Source: a virus
Strand: one strand, 5' to 3'
DNA: 64,000 bases
IMG/VR virus record: IMGVR_UViG_3300025316_000011
Span: 17,023 to 81,022 of that record
Below the pieces are notes generated by a model that saw only the letters and a list, made by a program, of their open reading frames with translations, was not told the origin of the DNA and ran no database searches. The translations under genes were made by a program, and so were the position numbers. How positions within the stretch are numbered: position 1 is the first letter of the stretch; each line of letters starts with the position of its first letter. Shown here piece by piece: positions 7,265 through 14,485 of this stretch.

Positions 7265-8035
7265 ATGAGACATGGATCATTATTTTCCGGAATAGGCGGC
7301 TTCGATCTGGCTTCAGAATGGATGGGATGGGAAAATGTGTTTCACTGCGAATGGAATGAATTTGGAAAACGAGTTTTAAAATACTACTGGCCCAATGCAA
7401 TCAGTTACGACGATATCACCAAAACAGACTTCTCTATTCACAGAGGAAACATTGACATCCTTACGGGAGGATTCCCATGTCAAGATATTAGCTATGCAAA
7501 AAGCTGGACAAGTAATAACGAGCATATCAACAATGGACTTGACGGAAAACGATCAGGATTGTGGTTTGAAATGCTCAGGGCAATTAAAGAAATTACCCCC
7601 CCCTGGGTGGTCGCAGAAAACGTCCAGGCACTCACGAAGCAAGGAATCGACATCGTATTACAAACACTTTCCGAAATCGGGTACGATGCGGAATGGTGTG
7701 TTTTACCAGCCTCTTTCTTTGGCGCACCACATTACCGTGAAAGAACGTGGATTGTGGCTTACCCCCACAGCATCGGACGGGAACAAGAGAGCCTCATTTT
7801 CGGCAAAATCCTTAAGCAAGAGATTCGATACTCACCCCAATGGGAATTTAGCCGAACAATATGCAAAAATAACCGGAAAAAGGCTTTGCCCGAATCTTTT
7901 GGAATATATGATGGGATACCCGATGGACTATACAGAGATAAAAGAATAACGGCACTTGGAAATAGCATTGTACCGTTTATTGCTCTCCAAATCTTCAAAG
8001 CAATCGAACAATTTAACGACCTACAAACCCAATGA
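7265..8035 (+). CDS. DNA (cytosine-5) methyltransferase (256 aa)
   Basis: All main C5 motifs are in order: motif I FSGIGGFD (7-14), motif IV GGFPCQD with the catalytic Cys72, motif VI AENV with Glu118, motif VIII RERTW (~158-162) and motif X GNSIVP (~232). The region between VIII and X, which holds the target-recognition part, is short, so specificity cannot be predicted. Orphan phage C5 enzymes usually protect phage DNA from host restriction; no partner endonuclease is seen nearby. The gene contains a second long reading frame with family-like motifs (see 7395-7949). Its stop overlaps the next start in ATGA. Confidence 0.95.
   Translation: MRHGSLFSGIGGFDLASEWMGWENVFHCEWNEFGKRVLKYYWPNAISYDDITKTDFSIHRGNIDILTGGFPCQDISYAKSWTSNNEHINNGLDGKRSGLWFEMLRAIKEITPPWVVAENVQALTKQGIDIVLQTLSEIGYDAEWCVLPASFFGAPHYRERTWIVAYPHSIGREQESLIFGKILKQEIRYSPQWEFSRTICKNNRKKALPESFGIYDGIPDGLYRDKRITALGNSIVPFIALQIFKAIEQFNDLQTQ
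7395..7949 (+). CDS. overprinted ORF inside the methyltransferase gene (184 aa)
   Basis: This frame lies wholly within the methyltransferase, in the +1 frame, and stays open for 184 codons. It does not look like random shadow sequence. Its segments DCGLKCSG, FPKSGTMRNGVFYQ, GLWLTPTASDGNK, HPNGNLAEQ and EYMMGYPMDYTE are, from memory, the recurrent signature of a phage protein family found beside or within C5 methyltransferase loci (SGTxRNG ... PTPTASD ... MMGFPxxWT). The methyltransferase frame is also intact across this stretch. Either both are translated, or the family arose by overprinting of this gene. Function is unknown; translation is not demonstrated. Confidence 0.45.
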   Translation: MQSVTTISPKQTSLFTEETLTSLREDSHVKILAMQKAGQVITSISTMDLTENDQDCGLKCSGQLKKLPPPGWSQKTSRHSRSKESTSYYKHFPKSGTMRNGVFYQPLSLAHHITVKERGLWLTPTASDGNKRASFSAKSLSKRFDTHPNGNLAEQYAKITGKRLCPNLLEYMMGYPMDYTEIKE

Positions 8036-8175
8036 AAAACAACAAACATAGCATAAAGCTGACTGCGCTTGCCCGTCAGAACAGGGTTAAACTCCCTGTG
8101 GTAAGGGAACGGCAGATAAAGGAATGCTCGCGGGTGAGAACGGAATCAGAAAACCATAAAACCAAATCTATATGA
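8032..8175 (+). CDS. small basic protein (47 aa)
   Basis: ATG 8032 overlaps the methyltransferase stop (ATGA), and its own TGA at 8173 overlaps the next ATG (again ATGA). The product is very basic (QNRVKLPVVRERQIKECSRV), as expected of a nucleic-acid-binding peptide. Coupling at both ends is the main reason to accept it. No family was recognised. Confidence 0.55.
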   Translation: MKNNKHSIKLTALARQNRVKLPVVRERQIKECSRVRTESENHKTKSI

Positions 8176-8239
8176 CCCAATCGCTTGAAATATTAGCAAA
8201 AGCCACACTCAACACTCCTGAATTTTTGGAATTTGGGAA
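8157..8239 (+). repeat. 83-bp direct repeat, copy 1
   Basis: Bases 8157-8239 are identical to 9290-9372, 1133 bp downstream. The unit spans the end of the 47-residue gene, the TATATG start junction and the first ~22 codons of the 94-residue gene. The identity begins at TAAAACC and ends at TTTGGGAA. Perfect identity implies a recent duplication or a recombination scar. Confidence 0.95.
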
Positions 8240-8456
8240 CGAGGCGAATATGGTTCGTCCTGTCGAAGTAGAAGATGCCATGCAGACGGCTTGTATTAAG
8301 TTTTCGGAATGGATCAGAAGTCAGGGGTTCATTCGGTGTTATGATTCAGAATCATCATGGATGATATGGAAATCAACATCATATAATATTCAACACGGGG
8401 AATGGATTATAAAGAATACAAAAGAACTATTTGAAATATGGAACCAACAACTATGA
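8172..8456 (+). CDS. hypothetical protein (94 aa)
   Basis: Unrecognised, mostly helical with several Trp residues (SEWIRSQGF, SSWMIWKST, GEWIIKN). Its first 22 codons lie in the 83-bp repeat and are present again at 9305 as a truncated copy. It is coupled by ATGA overlaps to both neighbours. Because a second start-containing copy exists, it may be part of a cassette with the following PP-loop gene. Confidence 0.65.
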   Translation: MTQSLEILAKATLNTPEFLEFGNEANMVRPVEVEDAMQTACIKFSEWIRSQGFIRCYDSESSWMIWKSTSYNIQHGEWIIKNTKELFEIWNQQL

Positions 8457-9292
8457 AGGAAATAGTCAGTTACGGAGGAGGAACCCAATCATCAGCTTTA
8501 ATTATAATGGCATTGGAAGGAGATTATAACTTACCCCGTCCCGACTTCGCAGTATACGCTGATACGGGTGCCGAACCTGAATTTGTGAATGAGTATATCC
8601 GGTATTTCATCGGGTATGTAAAGCAAAAGTATGATTTTGATATTTTCACAACGCAGCATAAAAATGGATTGGTGGATCATCTTAAAAACGGTAAAAAACA
8701 AGATCGTAACGGTCAATTTTATACCACATCCGTTCCTCCGTTATTTACGCTTGCATTGGACGGCACAAAGGGAATGTTAATGAGACAGTGTACTTCCGGC
8801 TTTAAAACGCAACCCTGCAATAAACTGATTAACTCACATTTGAAACGGGCAGAAAAGTATCGGTTTTGGTTAGGAATATCCTTTGATGAACGAAGCAGAA
8901 TGAAAGTATCACCATTAAAGAGGCGTGAAAACTATTATCCGCTGGTAGAAAACTTCATTAACCGTGGCGATTCAATTAAATACCTGAAAGAAAAGGGAGT
9001 TAAGCCAGCACAAAGATCATCCTGTTTCTTCTGCCCGTTTCATTCAGATCGGTACTGGATTTGGTTAAGAAAATATCATCCATCTGAATTTCAAAGGGCT
9101 ATTGAAATGGAAACGGTTATGAATAATTTAGGAGATAAAGGCAGAGTAAAAACCGGAGACTTATTTACAAAGGTTATATATTTCCTTCATTCATCCTGTG
9201 TGCCGCTTGACAAAGTGCAGTTTAAAAACGAAAATCAGTTAAACATGTTCCCGGAGATGATTGATGAATGCGATGGTCTCTGTGGAATTTAA
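8453..9292 (+). CDS. PP-loop ATP pyrophosphatase, PAPS-reductase-like (279 aa)
   Basis: The start at 8453 (MKEIVSYGGGTQSSAL) is preferred because it makes the ATGA overlap used elsewhere; an ATG at 8438 would overlap by 19 bases. The PP-loop SYGGGTQSS (6-14) binds the ATP pyrophosphate. Then come FAVYADTGAEPEFV, MLMRQCTSGFKTQPC, WLGISFDE and RSSCFFCPFHSDRYW, and the ending ECDGLCG. This set is typical of a phage group annotated as phosphoadenosine phosphosulfate reductase. The true substrate is unknown. The cysteines could hold a metal or carry sulphur. Beside a methyltransferase, a DNA or RNA modification role is a reasonable guess. Confidence 0.8.
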   Translation: MKEIVSYGGGTQSSALIIMALEGDYNLPRPDFAVYADTGAEPEFVNEYIRYFIGYVKQKYDFDIFTTQHKNGLVDHLKNGKKQDRNGQFYTTSVPPLFTLALDGTKGMLMRQCTSGFKTQPCNKLINSHLKRAEKYRFWLGISFDERSRMKVSPLKRRENYYPLVENFINRGDSIKYLKEKGVKPAQRSSCFFCPFHSDRYWIWLRKYHPSEFQRAIEMETVMNNLGDKGRVKTGDLFTKVIYFLHSSCVPLDKVQFKNENQLNMFPEMIDECDGLCGI

Positions 9293-9372
9293 AACCAAAT
9301 CTATATGACCCAATCGCTTGAAATATTAGCAAAAGCCACACTCAACACTCCTGAATTTTTGGAATTTGGGAA
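9290..9372 (+). repeat. 83-bp direct repeat, copy 2
   Basis: Identical to 8157-8239. It begins at the stop of the PP-loop gene (GAATTTAAAACC) and carries a start codon with 22 codons of the 94-residue gene before diverging at position 9373. It marks the downstream edge of a ~1.1-kb block containing the 94-residue gene and the PP-loop gene. Confidence 0.95.
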
Positions 9373-9409
9373 AACCGGACAATGGCGTGCCGGGAGTATG
9401 CTTACCTGA
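9305..9409 (+). pseudogene. truncated second copy of the 94-aa gene
   Basis: The first 22 residues (MTQSLEILAKATLNTPEFLE and two more) match the protein at 8172. After the repeat ends, the frame reads KTGQWRAGSMLT and stops, giving 34 residues. This is a 5' fragment fused to unrelated sequence rather than a full gene. Confidence 0.6.
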
Positions 9410-9477
9410 ATGAAAAAATCGGAAAACCGAAACAGAATGCCCCTAACGAACGAAGTCAGGACTTACCAACTGCCTGA
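9382..9477 (+). pseudogene. possible 3' remnant of a deleted gene
   Basis: A 31-codon frame reads MACREYAYLNEKIGKPKQNA and then NERSQDLPTA. It has the look of a genuine protein C-terminus, and its stop lies in the hairpin at 9452-9481. The duplication junction at 9373 cuts into it from upstream, so it may be the tail of a gene whose 5' part was replaced. Support is limited to codon style. Confidence 0.3.
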
Positions 9478-9481
9478 CTTC
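9452..9481 (+). terminator. stem-loop at the end of the rightward operon
   Basis: GAAGTCAGG (9452-9460) pairs with CCTGACTTC (9473-9481), a perfect 9-bp stem with a 12-base loop. No T tract follows directly. It precedes the T-tailed hairpin at 9512, so together they could form a tandem stop or a 3'-end stabiliser. Confidence 0.5.
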
Positions 9482-9509
9482 ATAACGTGTTCGTATCATA
9501 GGGATATCA

Positions 9510-9695
9510 TTAACCCGCTGCGTTATCCGTAGCGGGTTTTTCGTCTGGAACAGCGGGAATCAACTCAACAGCCATAAGAGTTTTATTAATAGCAACGAGG
9601 TTTGATAAAAAGGATTCCCTGCTGGTGTTTACCATAGCAACATGGCATAAGTCCTCAATTCTGGTCTTTGCTTCCTGGTCAACTAATATCTTCAT
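9510..9695 (-). CDS. hypothetical protein (61 aa)
   Basis: This is the last gene of the leftward late operon. The protein is short and helical (EAKTRIEDLCHVAMVNTSRE, then FLSNLVAINKTLMAVELI) and ends in the tail PDEKPATDNAAG, whose codons also make the terminator for the opposing operon. No family was recognised. Confidence 0.6.
   Translation of the reverse strand: MKILVDQEAKTRIEDLCHVAMVNTSRESFLSNLVAINKTLMAVELIPAVPDEKPATDNAAG
9512..9541 (+). terminator. intrinsic terminator of the rightward operon
   Basis: AACCCGCT (9512-9519) and AGCGGGTT (9531-9538) form an 8-bp stem with an 11-base loop, followed by TTTTT. It ends plus-strand transcription. It lies inside the last codons of the converging minus-strand gene (9510-9695), so DNA is used for both purposes. 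Confidence 0.8.
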
Positions 9696-9716
9696 AATTT
9701 ATCTGTTTTTAAATTT

Positions 9717-11327
9717 TTAAATCCATGCAAGTACATACCACGAAGAAGTAGCGTGGTCACATCTTAGTTTGGCATAACCTCCGGCACCTGAAAGTACCAA
9801 AGTTGCTACGTCTGCTCCGGTTTTGTCCACAAAGACAGTATCTCCCGCGTTTTTAGCGATAGTCCCCGTATTGGCACCATATTGAGATAATTCTACTACA
9901 GTCCCATCGGTAAGAGTGGAAATCAATGGTAAAGTAGCGGTTTTTGACCCTCCCGTGGTGTCAAGGGTAATTTGGTTTGGAAGGTTGGCATCAGTAAAAA
10001 CGGTATTGGCAATGATGATGTTTGACGATATTACGTTACGGACAACGGCATCAAGTTGCCCCTGAATATCGGATGATACGTTGGTAAGGTAAGTTAATTT
10101 CCCCGCAGCGACACCCGAAGATACCATTAAGCCACCAGCATCCAAAGCAGGTATTGTCGAGGTTGCCAGCGTAGCCATTTTTGACCATGATAAGGCGGCA
10201 CCCGCAGACACGGAAGCATCCACGACTTTCCCTGTAAGTACCAAATCAGCAACTTCGAGGTCGAGGGATGAATTAACCCTTAGATATTTGTCTGATGAAG
10301 CCCCTAACGCAATGGCAGAGTACGAAGTACCGTTGAACCATAATACCGATTTAGCTGTCACAGTAGATCCTACCACGGCATCCATAAGCTGTTTAAAAGT
10401 AGGTGATATTACCTCCCCTGACGAGTTCATAATCATAGCGCCTGCCCCGGCCCCTGCACCACCGCCTCCACCGGGAGTAGCATCATATTTGAAAGTTCCT
10501 GTCACCCATAAGTCACCGGAGATTTTAACGAGGTATGCTGAATCAGCGGCACCACCAATGCCTAACCGTCCCCTCCACGTTGTTCCGTCATAGCAGATAA
10601 GGGTAGAACCGTTTAATCCTCCGTTGACACCGGCACCACCATAGATATAGGCAGAACCTCCTGTTTTAGGATTGGATGGGTCTAATCCCGCCCCACCAAC
10701 GAAATGAAGGTTTGAGCCATTGTTCCCTGTGGATGTTTTCGGGTTGATGTAAGCGTCAGCAGCATAGGTAAGCAGATACGAAGCTGCGGTAACGGGACCT
10801 GTCCCCATATCGAGGGAATCCCCTGATGTGACGGGAGTAATAACCGTAGCGGTATCTTTCCATACACTCCCCGACAATGCTGAATAAAGTAGTTTTTTAG
10901 GTTTGCCGGAATCAGCGGTATCGACAATAACAAGGAAATCCGTTGCTGCCAGGGTAGTCTTTGCTGTCAACGATGTAGGATCGAAGTCTATCTGGTAGTC
11001 AAGCCTGTCAGTTGCGGAAATGGCAGTTACCTTTATACCTTGGTAGGATGAATTACTCGAAAGGAGTTCCGTGCCATTAACCTGTAATGCCGGGAGATGG
11101 GATGGCAACACAACACCGTTACCACTACGGGCCTTACTTACTGCTGTCGTGGCGAGGGTCACGAGCCCCTGAAGTGTTTCAGTAGCATAGTCCCCGGATG
11201 AGACCTTAAAAGGTATGCTATCCATTAAATCCCTGAATGTGTTTTCTGACGGGATATTGTTGGCGTTGAATTTGGTTCCTGCCGTGGTACGTGGGGAATC
11301 GAAGAAAAAAGCCTTGTTGCGTTGCAT
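9717..11327 (-). CDS. tail fibre-like protein (536 aa)
   Basis: Composition is fibre-like: rich in Gly, Ser, Thr, Ala and Val, poor in Cys, with repeated short strands. A flexible stretch GGGGGAGAGAGAM lies near residue 290 between two domains. Segments such as YSALSGSVWKDTATVITPVT and KYLRVNSSLDLEVADLVLTG are typical of phage fibre shafts and tips in this host group. The C-terminal ~85 residues (from NQITLDTTGGSKTATLPL to SSWYVLAWI) look like a compact beta tip. Unlike the fibres further upstream it has no signal peptide. Role in receptor contact is inferred. Confidence 0.65.
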   Translation of the reverse strand: MQRNKAFFFDSPRTTAGTKFNANNIPSENTFRDLMDSIPFKVSSGDYATETLQGLVTLATTAVSKARSGNGVVLPSHLPALQVNGTELLSSNSSYQGIKVTAISATDRLDYQIDFDPTSLTAKTTLAATDFLVIVDTADSGKPKKLLYSALSGSVWKDTATVITPVTSGDSLDMGTGPVTAASYLLTYAADAYINPKTSTGNNGSNLHFVGGAGLDPSNPKTGGSAYIYGGAGVNGGLNGSTLICYDGTTWRGRLGIGGAADSAYLVKISGDLWVTGTFKYDATPGGGGGAGAGAGAMIMNSSGEVISPTFKQLMDAVVGSTVTAKSVLWFNGTSYSAIALGASSDKYLRVNSSLDLEVADLVLTGKVVDASVSAGAALSWSKMATLATSTIPALDAGGLMVSSGVAAGKLTYLTNVSSDIQGQLDAVVRNVISSNIIIANTVFTDANLPNQITLDTTGGSKTATLPLISTLTDGTVVELSQYGANTGTIAKNAGDTVFVDKTGADVATLVLSGAGGYAKLRCDHATSSWYVLAWI

Positions 11328-11335
11328 ATCGAATG

Positions 11336-11926
11336 TTATTTGAAAAGTAACCCTATTCTTACGTTTACGTATGTGCCATTGAGGTAAACTCCCCCAATCC
11401 CAACTGTCAACTGATCTTGTACTATAATCTGTCCACCTATCCCGATACCAGGAAAGTCTTTGAAGTTTCTCCCGACCATTTCAGCATATAACCCCCAATG
11501 GAGTAATTTGGCTTTGTAGGCGGGAGACTTACTGAAACAAGTGTCTGTTCTTAATGTTATCCTATCAATTTCTTTTGGGAATACAAAGTCTGAAAACGAT
11601 AAGTCGTTAAGGTTCCCTAATATATGTGCCGACCAATGAAACCTGATACCTTTTTGGTTGAAAGTAGAATCATACCAATTTTCACTGATCTCTTTTATGA
11701 TAGTGTCATGGATGATGGTTTTTACTGGAATGGGTTTTATCCTTATTTCAGCGGGAATATGAATAGTGTCATATAATATCACTGTATCTGCTTTTGCTGA
11801 CTTATAGGCCGTCACCTGATCTGAAAGTACATTTATCCTACTATTGGCTGAAATCACTTTGTAGCCAAGGAAACAGGCCAATGCTATCAAAATTCCTATC
11901 ACTACGTATGTTGCTATCTGTTTCAT
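11336..11926 (-). CDS. membrane-anchored protein, possible spanin-like lysis protein (196 aa)
   Basis: Residues 5-25 (ATYVVIGILIALACFLGYKV) form an N-terminal anchor. A helical stretch and then a periplasmic domain follow, with a strand-rich C-terminus (IGIGGQIIVQDQLTVGIGGV). It is encoded directly after the holin genes, the usual place for envelope-disrupting proteins in this phage group. The spanin idea rests on topology and location only. Confidence 0.55.
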   Translation of the reverse strand: MKQIATYVVIGILIALACFLGYKVISANSRINVLSDQVTAYKSAKADTVILYDTIHIPAEIRIKPIPVKTIIHDTIIKEISENWYDSTFNQKGIRFHWSAHILGNLNDLSFSDFVFPKEIDRITLRTDTCFSKSPAYKAKLLHWGLYAEMVGRNFKDFPGIGIGGQIIVQDQLTVGIGGVYLNGTYVNVRIGLLFK

Positions 11927-11927
11927 C

Positions 11928-12056
11928 TTAATAAATATGAGGTCTTTCTCTTGTGCAAATGCAAAATATGGCTAATGCGATGATTGCCAACACCAATAAT
12001 CCCACCCCGAAGTTCGGGGTAGGATTTGATGTGGAGTTTGTTGGTTGCGGTGTCAT
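11928..12056 (-). CDS. small membrane protein of the lysis cassette (42 aa)
   Basis: A coupled start (TAATG with the holin stop) opens a frame MTPQPTNSTSNPTPNFGVGL, then a hydrophobic span VLAIIALAIFCICT and a short basic end. The polar N-terminus and single span resemble small holin or antiholin partners. The longer in-frame version (start at 12266) would run through the holin gene out of frame and is rejected. Confidence 0.55.
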   Translation of the reverse strand: MTPQPTNSTSNPTPNFGVGLLVLAIIALAIFCICTRERPHIY

Positions 12057-12292
12057 TACGGTTTTTCGATAGTCAACGGCTGACCCGTTGAGTTCGTGAG
12101 GAAATTTTTGACCAAATAGGCAATTCCGGCACCTACCGCAGATAAAACGACTGGTTGCCAAAATACCCATGTGAAGGCAATGGTCCCTGCCTGTAATGCC
12201 TGATACACTCCGATTACTAATGCTGTGATAACAGCAAGGATAAATCCTTTTAATGCATCGAGCCAATTTAATGAAGCAAAATTTGAGTTCAT
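12056..12292 (-). CDS. holin (78 aa)
   Basis: Two hydrophobic helices (about 14-35 and 42-62) with a short loop and a polar tail ending TNSTGQPLTIEKP match holins seen in Bacteroidetes phages (N-terminal SLNWLDALKGFILAVITALV, later FTWVFWQPVVLSAVGAG). It would permeabilise the inner membrane at lysis. No dedicated endolysin lies beside it; the only muralytic motif seen in the window is the transglycosylase in the virion block. Confidence 0.75.
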   Translation of the reverse strand: MNSNFASLNWLDALKGFILAVITALVIGVYQALQAGTIAFTWVFWQPVVLSAVGAGIAYLVKNFLTNSTGQPLTIEKP

Positions 12293-12315
12293 TGTTTTTG
12301 ATTTTAAGGTTAATA

Positions 12316-12768
12316 CTAATTGTGTTTAATAATTATATCGGTAATCTTTGTCAAATTTTCTTTAAATAGTTCGGTAAGTATTTTAACACCACCTTCCGAC
12401 ACACTCATTTTATTTTCAAGGTAACTACGAGTAGTGGAAACTAAGTCCCGGAAGTCGTAAATGTTTTTTTCAAGTTTGGCGAGTTTAAGTTCATGCTGAT
12501 TATTGGTTATTTGCCATTCCTTATAAAATACCTGATCGTCTGTTTGAAGTTTGTTGAATTTCTCTGCTAAATTATCATGTTTTGTGATAGCTTTTTCAAC
12601 ATCGAGTATCAAAACTTCTTTTTGCTCCATAACGGTCTTTAAAAGATCCGCCACAGACTGTTTAATCTCCTTTTGATCGGTTTTAAGGTTCCAATAGGTA
12701 AGGGAAATAAACCCTACCATCCCGGTTACTAACCCCGATATTATCCAATAGGCAGTAGATTGTTCCAT
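12316..12768 (-). CDS. membrane-anchored coiled-coil protein (150 aa)
   Basis: Residues 6-26 (AYWIISGLVTGMVGFISLTY) are a membrane span. The remainder is a long charged helix with heptad character (QKEIKQSVADLLKTVMEQKE, then ILDVEKAITKHDNLAEKFNK). It sits beside the holin and could act in lysis control or envelope disruption. Function unknown. Confidence 0.65.
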   Translation of the reverse strand: MEQSTAYWIISGLVTGMVGFISLTYWNLKTDQKEIKQSVADLLKTVMEQKEVLILDVEKAITKHDNLAEKFNKLQTDDQVFYKEWQITNNQHELKLAKLEKNIYDFRDLVSTTRSYLENKMSVSEGGVKILTELFKENLTKITDIIIKHN

Positions 12769-12786
12769 TACCTGACATTATGAATT

Positions 12787-12975
12787 TCATGTTTTGTTCC
12801 ACCACTTTCGAGTTTGTTCTCTACCTGCCAAGCTATAATGTATGTCATCAATACAGCGTAAACTATCCACATCATCCTGAATGACCATTTTGTTATTTGC
12901 GATCTGCTCATACCCCGTATTGTTTAATAATATATTTGATTTTGTGGTACATAGGCTGGACATGTAAAGTTCCAT
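12787..12975 (-). CDS. hypothetical small protein (62 aa)
   Basis: A short frame in line with its neighbours, with no recognisable domain (for example NNTGYEQIANNKMVIQDDVD). The gap upstream (12976-13036) is AT-rich and featureless. Accepted mainly because it fills an otherwise empty slot on the operon strand. Confidence 0.45.
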   Translation of the reverse strand: MELYMSSLCTTKSNILLNNTGYEQIANNKMVIQDDVDSLRCIDDIHYSLAGREQTRKWWNKT

Positions 12976-13036
12976 TTCGAATTATCTATTAATTGAATCG
13001 GTATATCCAAAGACTTGCATTTGGTGTTTTTTTTGA

Positions 13037-13414
13037 TTATTCTTGTGATACCTTGATTTTATAATTTGGCTCAATGGCATCTTTGATTGCTTTTTTTAGT
13101 TTAATATCGCTAAAGAACCCATTCAACGCAGTCTGTATATCGGCAAACCTGATTTGAATTTTCACCTCTTTTACCAGGGTATCGCCAACACCGACAATCC
13201 TTTTTTTGGTTAGAGTTAGTTCAATGTTTGAACCATTCAGCGAAAAATACGATCCTGAATCGACTGCCTGAGTTGAAAACTGTCCAAGGTTCCATTCATA
13301 GATAAAACGCGAACCATGATAGGTTGTGTCAAGCACCACACCGGGATTTTTAATGGATTGCCCAAACCCTGATAATGTCACAAAACAAAGGATAATTAAT
13401 GTTGTTTTTTTCAT
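13037..13414 (-). CDS. exported hypothetical protein (125 aa)
   Basis: The start at 13414 gives a classic signal peptide, MKKTTLIILCFVTLSGFGQS, with cleavage likely before Gln19. An upstream in-frame start at 13459 would overlap the previous gene and bury the signal, so it is rejected. The mature part is beta-rich with YEWNLGQFSTQAVDSGSYFS and a helical end. It belongs to a group of three signal-peptide proteins in the fibre region. Role unknown. Confidence 0.7.
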   Translation of the reverse strand: MKKTTLIILCFVTLSGFGQSIKNPGVVLDTTYHGSRFIYEWNLGQFSTQAVDSGSYFSLNGSNIELTLTKKRIVGVGDTLVKEVKIQIRFADIQTALNGFFSDIKLKKAIKDAIEPNYKIKVSQE

Positions 13415-13416
13415 AG

Positions 13417-14484
13417 TTAGAATCCTGTTGAGAAAAGTAAAGAATTGAGAAATTTCCATCCTGAGTTAAAGCCCTGACTTGTTGAGTTGCTTCCAGCCAT
13501 CCACTCCCCCCCTGTGGCTGTGGAATAAGATATATTGCAAAATGATACGCGGGTAATACCTGTTGATTTTGTTATGGCCCACCCTGCCGTACCTGTCCCT
13601 GTTAATGTAATTCTATTGCCTGGGGTTCCGTTGATAGATAAGTTTGTAACTGTTTGTGTTGATCCATCTGTAAACTTTATAAATCGAGTAACGCTACTAT
13701 TAGTACCTAAAGTGGTAAATGTATTATTACCGGAAATAGTCATTCCTCCAGTTGTTAGTGTACCCTCCAAGTACACATTTTCAAATGTTTTACCATTCCC
13801 TTTAAACGCTGGATTACCCGCAGTAAATCGTAAAGTTGACCCTGTTCCTGTGAAAGTGAAATTGCTGCCATTTGTTGCAAAGTCTATTGCCCCGTTTGCA
13901 CTAAAATTAACATTTGCTGCGCCTGTAATAAGTGTTGAGGGATTGGTAGCGTCACTGATAGCAAATGTTTGAATAGTACATGGCTTCCCATTCAAATTAA
14001 TAGTGCCAATAGCTATTCTCATGCCTATACAACTAAGATTATCCATTATCTTTATCTCAGCACTTCCTCCTGACTTATAAAAATTTCCAATAGAAATACC
14101 GTTGCTGTACCAAGTAGCCGAAGAAGCATTCTGCATGAGAAATGTTGATGCCGTTATTGGCATTGTACCACTTAGATAAACATTCCCATAAATATTAACG
14201 TTAAAATTAGTACCATTACCTACAACCGTTCCTCTGAATCCATGACAATTCCAATCCAAACAGTTTATAATTCCAGTAATAGTGCAGGTGACATTCCCTG
14301 CTGCATAAGTAAAATAAAGATTATCAGAACTTGTAGGAAATGCAAGTGCAGTAGTCCATGATGTAGTATCGGTAGCGTAATTTGATAAGGTTGTACTGTT
14401 CCCATTCACGTTCTTCCAATAGTAATTCGTTGAAAATACGTTAAAAGAAATCAGTATTAATATTACAGTGGTTAGCTTTCTCAT
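13417..14484 (-). CDS. exported beta-rich fibre-like protein (355 aa)
   Basis: ATG 14484 gives MRKLTTVILILISFNVFS, a signal peptide; a longer version from 14529 would run into the upstream gene. The mature protein is a run of short Asn-, Thr- and Gly-rich strands (NYYWKNVNGNSTTLSNYATD, TFLMQNASSATWYSNGISIG) like a right-handed beta-helix or adhesin of Bacteroidetes. The C-terminus WKFLNSLLFSTGF is aromatic. It starts one base from the preceding stop. A surface-binding role is inferred. Confidence 0.65.
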   Translation of the reverse strand: MRKLTTVILILISFNVFSTNYYWKNVNGNSTTLSNYATDTTSWTTALAFPTSSDNLYFTYAAGNVTCTITGIINCLDWNCHGFRGTVVGNGTNFNVNIYGNVYLSGTMPITASTFLMQNASSATWYSNGISIGNFYKSGGSAEIKIMDNLSCIGMRIAIGTINLNGKPCTIQTFAISDATNPSTLITGAANVNFSANGAIDFATNGSNFTFTGTGSTLRFTAGNPAFKGNGKTFENVYLEGTLTTGGMTISGNNTFTTLGTNSSVTRFIKFTDGSTQTVTNLSINGTPGNRITLTGTGTAGWAITKSTGITRVSFCNISYSTATGGEWMAGSNSTSQGFNSGWKFLNSLLFSTGF

Positions 14485-14485
14485 G

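Noticed and set aside
10288-10593. Plus-strand frame with a Pro-Ala repeat
   Set aside because: It is the complement of the Gly/Ala hinge of the minus-strand fibre gene.
11928-12266. 112-residue version of the small lysis-cassette protein
   Set aside because: Its first 70 residues run through the holin gene out of frame. Only the part from ATG 12056 is accepted.
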